Part shown: positions 61,701 through 64,000 of the stretch, in pieces | Layout of the letters: each line of letters starts with the position of its first letter | Position numbering within the stretch: position 1 is the stretch's first letter | Assembly: GCF_000208865.1 (NCBI RefSeq) | Contig: NC_018389.1 | Span: 1,364,001-1,428,000 of the forward strand | Source of the DNA: Neospora caninum Liverpool | Lineage: Eukaryota > Apicomplexa > Conoidasida > Eucoccidiorida > Sarcocystidae | Length of the DNA: 64,000 nucleotides | Direction: 5' to 3' | Position numbers and translations under genes: made by a program | The notes under the pieces: model-generated | Databases searched by the model: none | Told to the model about the DNA's origin: nothing | Seen by the model: the letters and a program-made list of their open reading frames with translations, nothing else

Positions 61701-62396
61701 GTCCCGGCTGAGCCTCCCCGCTGTACATTTCGGCTGTCGAACTGAACTTGGAGACGCCCAGGGATGGCTTCCTGAAGGGCCCACCGGCCGCTTCAAATGT
61801 GACTCGTCGCTGGCGGTCCTCGGCACCGGAGTGTTTCGAGTTCCGCCCTTGCGGAGGCGTCCTTCGCACCCGCCGCCCGGGACGGCGGACTGCCGTGTAT
61901 GTACACCCCAAACGGAGGCCTCCGCATCCTCAGTGCTGCCGCTGCGTTCGCATGCTGCTTCGCCAGTTGCCGGAGCCGAACTTGGAGGAGGAATTGACGC
62001 GCGGGCTGTTCTTCGGGGCCGCCCATTTTCGCCGCCCGACCGCGACCCTCCAGAGACTGCAGGGGGGGAGGGCGCCGCACCGTTCGTTTCGGGATTGAAA
62101 ATCTCGGGTCTACTCATTCGTTCGCGGACTGAGAGGCAAACAGACGACTCTCGCGGAGACCGCGGATCGGGCTCATCCGAGTCTTCCTGCTCTTTCTCCT
62201 CTCTTGTACAGAAAGAAAACGGAGACGCGCCGAGTCCTCCAATGGTGTCCACGGCCGTGCCTTCGGGAGTCGCATCCTCAGGCAGCTCGGCAGCCGTGCC
62301 CAGGTCCACGCCGCGTTTCCCTGACTCTGTGACGAGGTCGTCCTTTCTCCCAGAGATATTTCCATTCATACAAATTTCAAATGAACCCTGCTCCAT
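58749..62396 (-). CDS. Large mostly disordered protein of unknown function, single exon
   Basis: An uninterrupted frame of 1,215 codons from an ATG at 62396 in the strong context CACCATGG to a stop at 58749. Composition is rich in Ser, Gly, Pro, Arg and Glu, typical of coccidian disordered proteins. Three islands look structured: YLEDFYMRQRTRAAHEAQRR with the following residues (about 270-320), LSREEVLVIQDALLRYQLAR (about 600), and an acidic helical region with LKPYERIMLKFLQYREWLE (about 980) followed by DEEAQQLLEIDALLESIPDL and FNFNFAEQDGILLFEDEGED. The last resembles an acidic interaction segment, but no family is recognised. Short ORFs on the opposite strand are shadows of its GC-rich codons. 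An additional upstream exon cannot be excluded. Confidence 0.7.
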   Translation of the reverse strand: MEQGSFEICMNGNISGRKDDLVTESGKRGVDLGTAAELPEDATPEGTAVDTIGGLGASPFSFCTREEKEQEDSDEPDPRSPRESSVCLSVRERMSRPEIFNPETNGAAPSPPAVSGGSRSGGENGRPRRTARASIPPPSSAPATGEAACERSGSTEDAEASVWGVHTRQSAVPGGGCEGRLRKGGTRNTPVPRTASDESHLKRPVGPSGSHPWASPSSVRQPKCTAGRLSRDIRTEGTEGAGGTPGGGRTAGRVSSSSQSSPSGCTSVSYLEDFYMRQRTRAAHEAQRREEARRGMTTWRGAPASKEFQWLQRLRDAQTDSGALACGSPGSGTGGAWHPTSRSFESQVRASGQGTLWRRSEGSREPRQVSKRSAAVPEETNSRLVKHLISLFQSRSTRRPSGRSRVQNGSVVAGAHPRQSPQEGTATGTQRQWATYPRSSSLQPNGGSESRAPASLDTSGHLPAGSLRHALSFPRPSCPSSSRGGPPQLCSFRSAQESLGETQHGPSRASDSLRVPAYFTPDAALMQGRRTVAAQSPPPHVSAQAGARSPARSAVSMRQTPVSSPRRSPCSPRSLAPVFAAPRPTAASVPPRLSREEVLVIQDALLRYQLARQHGPARAGLPGSGAACRPVLSAASFRGRSAGPGEASTGLPASTPSGGLLSPSQRRPHTDADARGAECRQEMNQAGGNKTDLAASTHASRGTGCGDGAVRAPAAGPEPPTHRPEQASRLERAADEGEERTRDAQTEIRREEGGQRASHHVAEKSEARACSSEGWPTGESGRDEKTPLARERGLREERAMATGGTGLAAESFLENPGAVAGRGDAETEISSDAESAPLSGGAQDTAQPTPVVAAKCEASETAPQRLDASALSLSGSTVSSCAGQPPASGQGGSVGAGSSCQAPEEALLCLADCFAAAAVGLEGGPGALKGGAAVAAGDSANTISEQDGEGTDGERCAGPGDREGGLSAASTPSDGAPEELKPYERIMLKFLQYREWLEAQDKSGGDGEARAVDDLLAALDAHGEDGAQAGERSWDADEEAQQLLEIDALLESIPDLRRDGQLFGVFDSFGASELAAEAGLFNFNFAEQDGILLFEDEGEDAHSQDSFDGAAPTEERMPGVPEDAAESLSNLKGSPLEEEAQSGSNALESDSPRKRDEGKGTASETPISASDLLRAHYFVGPLRMSQLAAGATTSRRPGESAFLTDAQSPESAKET

Positions 62397-64000
62397 GGTG
62401 TACAGACACCGGACCGCTGCTCCTCTTTTGTCCTCGTAGCCACTCCCGTTTGGGCTCAGGCGTTGTTTTGGTCGGGCGCATGGCCTCCGCAGACGAGGCG
62501 AGTTGTCTGAAGAAACAAGGAGCGGCGAAACAGGTGGACGCCTCCTTCGCTTGAAGCGCCTGAAGATGACGGAACAATGCCGGGGCCTCTTCTCAAATGC
62601 GAATGCGCCCCTTGCTCCTTGCCTGCAGGGGTCACCGCCGTGTGCGGAGGCGACACACAGTCCCTGCGATCCGCATGCAACAGCAAATTTCCGGGGTTGA
62701 ACTGCGTGTCCACAGACTCGGTACTAACCGGGCGCTGCGTATGTATGTGTAAACGTGATTCGTCTGGGAAATACCTGCATGCGCTCGTGCATTTACGACT
62801 AGATTCACGGGTGTGCTCTGCAACAGCATGATACTCTTGTGCCTCGGATTCTTGAAAGGCCCCGGACACGGAGAGAAGTGGAAAAAGAGAAACGAGACGA
62901 GGAAGGCAAAGAATCGACACAGCTCTGTCGCTGCACACCCGCATGTGTGTAAGCGTGCGAAAGGTGCGAAGGGAAACGGCTACGGAAAAGAATCGCAGGC
63001 AAGACAGCCCACAATTGAAAGAAATCCATTTCAGCAGTGTACACACGTGTGCATTCTCATACACTTTTGTATGCGTGTGTGTACATTGCGGAAGGGATCC
63101 TGCCGCGCCCGGGAACTGCAGAATCGTGGAGTTTTCGCTTTTCCTCACTTAAGCGAAGATAGTTACCGAGGGACCAGTGTGTTGCCAAGTGCAGAAGACC
63201 ATGAAGAGAAAGGCCTTTTGGCATGTCCCTTCCGCGGGAAAAACGAAAAGGTGTTGCAGCTAGGCAGTCCCGTTGCCGGAAAAAACTCTCCGGCCGCGTT
63301 CTTGGCGAGAAAGTGCTGGTCCGCCGCAGCCGCGCGAACGTTTTTGTCCCTGTTCACAAACGCTCGGGAATTTTGGGGAAACAGGCTAGGTCTTTTCCGT
63401 TTATGGGCGACTCGCAAATCACGGTGCTCCGGTGCTCGCGCAAAAACACAGCTGTGGAACCGATGCGAAGACGGCAACGACGAGAAAGCATCGAAAAGCG
63501 TGACTGAATGTCCAAACGAGAACACGGAGAAGTGCATAAGGCCTCGCTGCTCGGACCGGGATCGTCGCTTTGCCTCAAAAACGGCATTTTCAGGGGCGCC
63601 GTCAAAATGAAGTGATTTCGCAGAGATATTGAACCCCGAACAACGGAGAGGCGAGAGGCAGGGGACGGGCGACAGGTAAGACGGGCGACAGGAGTTCGCC
63701 GAGAGGACGGCGAAGCAGAAGAACAAAAAACGGAGGCAATTCAAAAAAGAAGAAGATTCAGAGCAGTTTGCTTGGTTTCTTGAACGGAAAAATCCACGCG
63801 TGAGCACCGAAAGCGAGAAAAGGCGCACACCACACGCGCACGGAATCAGACGTCGTCCACAGTGCGTTCCGGTCGATTGTCTGGCGTGTTTCCGCGGGGA
63901 AGCTGTGCACAGTCCACTCGTCTTCTCCACTGTTTCTGCGTGGAAAGGAAACGCTAGAAGTGAGGAGAGTTTCACAACTCCTCTGTCCACGGGAAACGGC
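62397..64000. other. Upstream region of the disordered-protein gene, window end
   Basis: Probable promoter and 5' UTR of the gene starting at 62396. Frames of about 230-275 codons occur on both strands (62456-63148 and 63163-63990 minus, 62813-63610 plus), but they overlap each other and lack motifs. The window ends before any further gene can be recognised. Confidence 0.45.

Overview
The window looks like nuclear DNA of a coccidian apicomplexan (Toxoplasma gondii or a close relative such as Hammondia or Neospora). The reasons are intron-rich genes with GT-AG introns of about 100-1000 nt, GC-rich exons, long (AT)n and polypurine tracts in introns, TGCATGC motifs, very large low-complexity single exons, and a phosphoglycerate kinase typical of this group. 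The exact species cannot be fixed without a search. No rRNA, tRNA, CRISPR array or transposon was recognised. All gene models were built by hand from splice signals, reading phase and family motifs; where the codon sum closes on an intact frame this is stated.

Layout. 1-961 (+) is the 3' end of a ClpP-family gene whose catalytic residues are replaced, so a ClpR. 1848-7805 (-) is an 11-exon transketolase with a closed frame of 701 codons plus stop. 8522-10612 (-) holds six phase-compatible exons of an unrecognised protein with one membrane segment. 12666-18900 (-) is a DegP/HtrA-type serine protease with a C-terminal PDZ domain and a Ser/Arg-rich N terminus. 20539-24129 (+), divergent from it, is a secreted FKBP-type prolyl isomerase ending in HTEL. 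25453-32989 (-) is a TAF5-like TFIID subunit (N-terminal helical domain plus WD40 repeats). 35857-46079 (-) is a giant (about 3,304 aa) tubulin-tyrosine-ligase-like protein of the TTLL3/8 glycylase type, with an 8.7-kb first exon. 48526-51336 (+) is phosphoglycerate kinase in four exons (418 aa). 52230-55874 (-) is a 719-aa coiled-coil protein whose exons are all in phase 0. 58749-62396 (-) is a 1,215-aa mostly disordered single-exon protein.

Functionally this is a housekeeping neighbourhood. It covers carbon metabolism (transketolase, PGK), organellar proteostasis (ClpR, HtrA), ER folding (FKBP), transcription initiation (TAF5) and microtubule modification (TTLL). Nothing suggests co-regulation, except that two pairs (HtrA/FKBP and TTLL/PGK) are divergent and may share promoter space.

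The points most worth checking are the all-position loss of the ClpP triad, the doubtful catalytic Asp of the HtrA, a 17-bp perfect hairpin inside the HtrA gene, a reading-frame break in the FKBP gene that no nearby intron explains, the TTLL3/8-type enzyme, and the all-symmetric exon set of the coiled-coil gene.
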